DNA of 6,835 bases, taken from assembly GCA_025458545.1 (NCBI GenBank), contig JALOSH010000108.1:1-6835 (forward strand). The letters run 5' to 3'. Position 1 is the stretch's first letter, and every line of letters begins with the position of its first letter. The notes under the pieces were generated by a model that was not told the DNA's origin, made no database searches, and saw nothing but the letters and a program-made list of their open reading frames with translations. The translations under genes were made by a program, and so were the position numbers. Positions 6,104-6,835 of the stretch are shown here, piece after piece. The DNA is from Hydrogenophaga sp. Lineage in GTDB: Bacteria > Pseudomonadota > Gammaproteobacteria > Burkholderiales > Burkholderiaceae.

Positions 6104-6346
6104 ATGAACGCTCTCAGCACCAACCTTTCCCGCGCACTGGCCACAGCCGTCGTCACCGCGTCTGCAGCTCTGACCGGTTGTGCCAGCGCGGCTTGCGCCG
6201 CCGGCTGCCGCGCGGCTACCACCTGCGCTGCCAAGAAATGCGCTGCATGCGCGGCTTGCAAGGCCAAGAAGTGCGCTGCCTGCAAGGCAAAGAAGTGCGC
6301 CGCTTGCGCCGCAAAGAAGTGTGGCGCCTGTGCCGCCAAGAAATAA
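6104..6346 (+). CDS. Cys/Lys-repeat lipoprotein, candidate metal-binding or modified peptide
   Basis: This 80-residue protein has a hydrophobic leader, LSRALATAVVTASAALTGC, ending in an LTGC lipobox with Cys26. The mature part of 55 residues has 13 cysteines (26, 31, 35, 41, 46, 49, 52, 57, 60, 65, 68, 73, 76) and is built almost only from Cys, Ala and Lys. From residue 57 it repeats the eight-residue unit CAAC(K/A)AKK three times, with CGAC in the last copy. This gives CxxC pairs separated by double lysines. AAGGA lies 7 bases before the ATG, so strong translation is expected. I know of no named family with this repeat. It resembles metallothionein-like or RiPP metallophore precursors in composition, but lacks the EGKCG repeat of the HvfA type. 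Metal or redox binding at the envelope is inferred. Confidence 0.85.
   Translation: MNALSTNLSRALATAVVTASAALTGCASAACAAGCRAATTCAAKKCAACAACKAKKCAACKAKKCAACAAKKCGACAAKK
6272..6343 (+). repeat. three tandem 24-base units coding the Cys/Lys repeat
   Basis: Units at 6272-6295, 6296-6319 and 6320-6343 each code eight residues of the form C-(A/G)-A-C-(K/A)-A-K-K and end directly at the TAA. The copies differ at several third positions while the protein pattern is kept. This suggests an old duplication held by selection on the peptide rather than a fresh expansion. Confidence 0.8.
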
Positions 6347-6379
6347 GTAAGTTTTGGGGGTCCAGCGCGACCAAGACCC

Positions 6380-6835
6380 ATGCGCCTGCCCATCCAACAG
6401 CTGTCTGCGGCCGAGCTGAGCAACACCTTGCGTGCGGCTCAGCTCAGTCTGGACGGCTTTTCCCGTGCCACCGCAGACGCCGGTTCTCTGATCCAGAGCT
6501 GGGTGGGCGGTGTGCCGGTGTTGGGCATGGAGCACTACCCGCCTTCTGACGTGCGAGACCCTCAGCAGGGTTTTCAGTTTTTCTACCACTGCCACCGCGC
6601 GGGCGGTCTGGAACACGGGCATGTGCACCTGTTCGCGCACGCGACGCGTAGCGGTCGCCGCAGCGCGGGCACGGGGCCGCGGTCCGATCCTTCGCACCTG
6701 ATCGCCGTGGGCCTGGACGCTCGGGGGTTGCCGGTTTCCCTGTTCACAGTGAACAGGTGGGTCACTGGCGGTCACTGGCTGGACGCCCCCACCGCCCTGC
6801 GCTGGTTGCAACGGCTGGCGCTGCTTGACGTTCCT
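6380..6835 (+). CDS. DUF6969-like protein, 3' end cut by window
   Basis: The frame stays open from the ATG at 6380 to the last base, giving 152 residues of a longer protein. The sequence resembles the uncharacterised DUF6969 family as I recall it: EHYPPSDVRDPQQGFQFFYH at 51-70, EHGHVHLF at 78-85, HLIAVGLDARGLPVSLF at 106-122, and NRWVTGGHW at 125-133. Histidines at 52, 70, 72, 79, 81, 83, 87, 106 and 132 form HxH-type clusters that could bind a metal. No signal peptide is seen, so it is probably cytoplasmic. It starts 33 bases after the Cys-peptide stop in the same frame, with no clear ribosome site, which suggests translational coupling. The function is unknown; action on the peptide next door is an inference from position only. 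Confidence 0.82.
   Translation, partial: MRLPIQQLSAAELSNTLRAAQLSLDGFSRATADAGSLIQSWVGGVPVLGMEHYPPSDVRDPQQGFQFFYHCHRAGGLEHGHVHLFAHATRSGRRSAGTGPRSDPSHLIAVGLDARGLPVSLFTVNRWVTGGHWLDAPTALRWLQRLALLDVP

Noticed and set aside
6028..6549. Plus-strand frame overlapping the Cys-peptide and DUF6969 genes in another phase
   Set aside because: Both in-phase genes have a lipobox with ordered repeats or family-like motifs. This frame has no domain and only reads the repeats as Arg-rich sequence.
6760..6779. Tandem 10-base repeat GGTCACTGGC in the DUF6969 gene
   Set aside because: The unit is not a multiple of three, yet the frame and the conserved-looking WVTGGHW segment are intact, so it is most likely a codon coincidence.

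Overview
The window looks like chromosomal DNA from a GC-rich betaproteobacterium, most likely Burkholderiales and perhaps a Comamonadaceae relative such as Hydrogenophaga or Acidovorax. The evidence is strong G/C third-position bias, compact gene spacing, and the type of SDR, TetR, patatin, YHS and DUF6969 proteins present. This placement is judged from composition and protein style, not from a search. No tRNA, rRNA, CRISPR array, transposase or integrase was seen.

Left part (1-4128): two divergent transcription units share a 78-bp control region. On the minus strand is a seven-helix membrane protein of unknown function (866-1666), followed closely by a SAM-dependent class I methyltransferase (73-828). 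On the plus strand is an SDR oxidoreductase (1745-2548), then a TetR/AcrR regulator (2576-3235), whose last codon overlaps the start of a patatin-like lipoprotein phospholipase (3232-4128). The control region holds two almost identical GACAGTGTC operators, 32 bp apart in mirror arrangement. Each contains a perfect TTGACA box, so the encoded TetR protein probably controls both directions. Bases 1-72 lie downstream of the methyltransferase stop and hold nothing I can assign.

Middle part (4129-5261): a small hairpin separates the patatin gene from a convergent minus-strand pair. This pair is a 74-residue lipoprotein with an excellent ribosome site (5037-5261) and a secreted Spondin_N-domain protein (4251-4958). 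A run of 11 C residues (minus strand) lies between them.

Right part (5262-6835): a 240-bp divergent region with no gene holds a 10-bp inverted repeat and possible mini-leader peptides. It leads into a plus-strand group: a Tat-exported YHS-domain protein (5502-5999), an 80-residue Cys/Lys-repeat lipoprotein with 13 cysteines (6104-6346), and a His-rich DUF6969 protein cut by the window end (6380 onward). The Cys-repeat lipoprotein beside a His-rich protein of unknown function and a YHS protein is the best candidate for an undescribed system. I propose, as inference, a cell-envelope metal-binding or thiol-peptide module, possibly co-regulated with the divergent lipoprotein/spondin pair.
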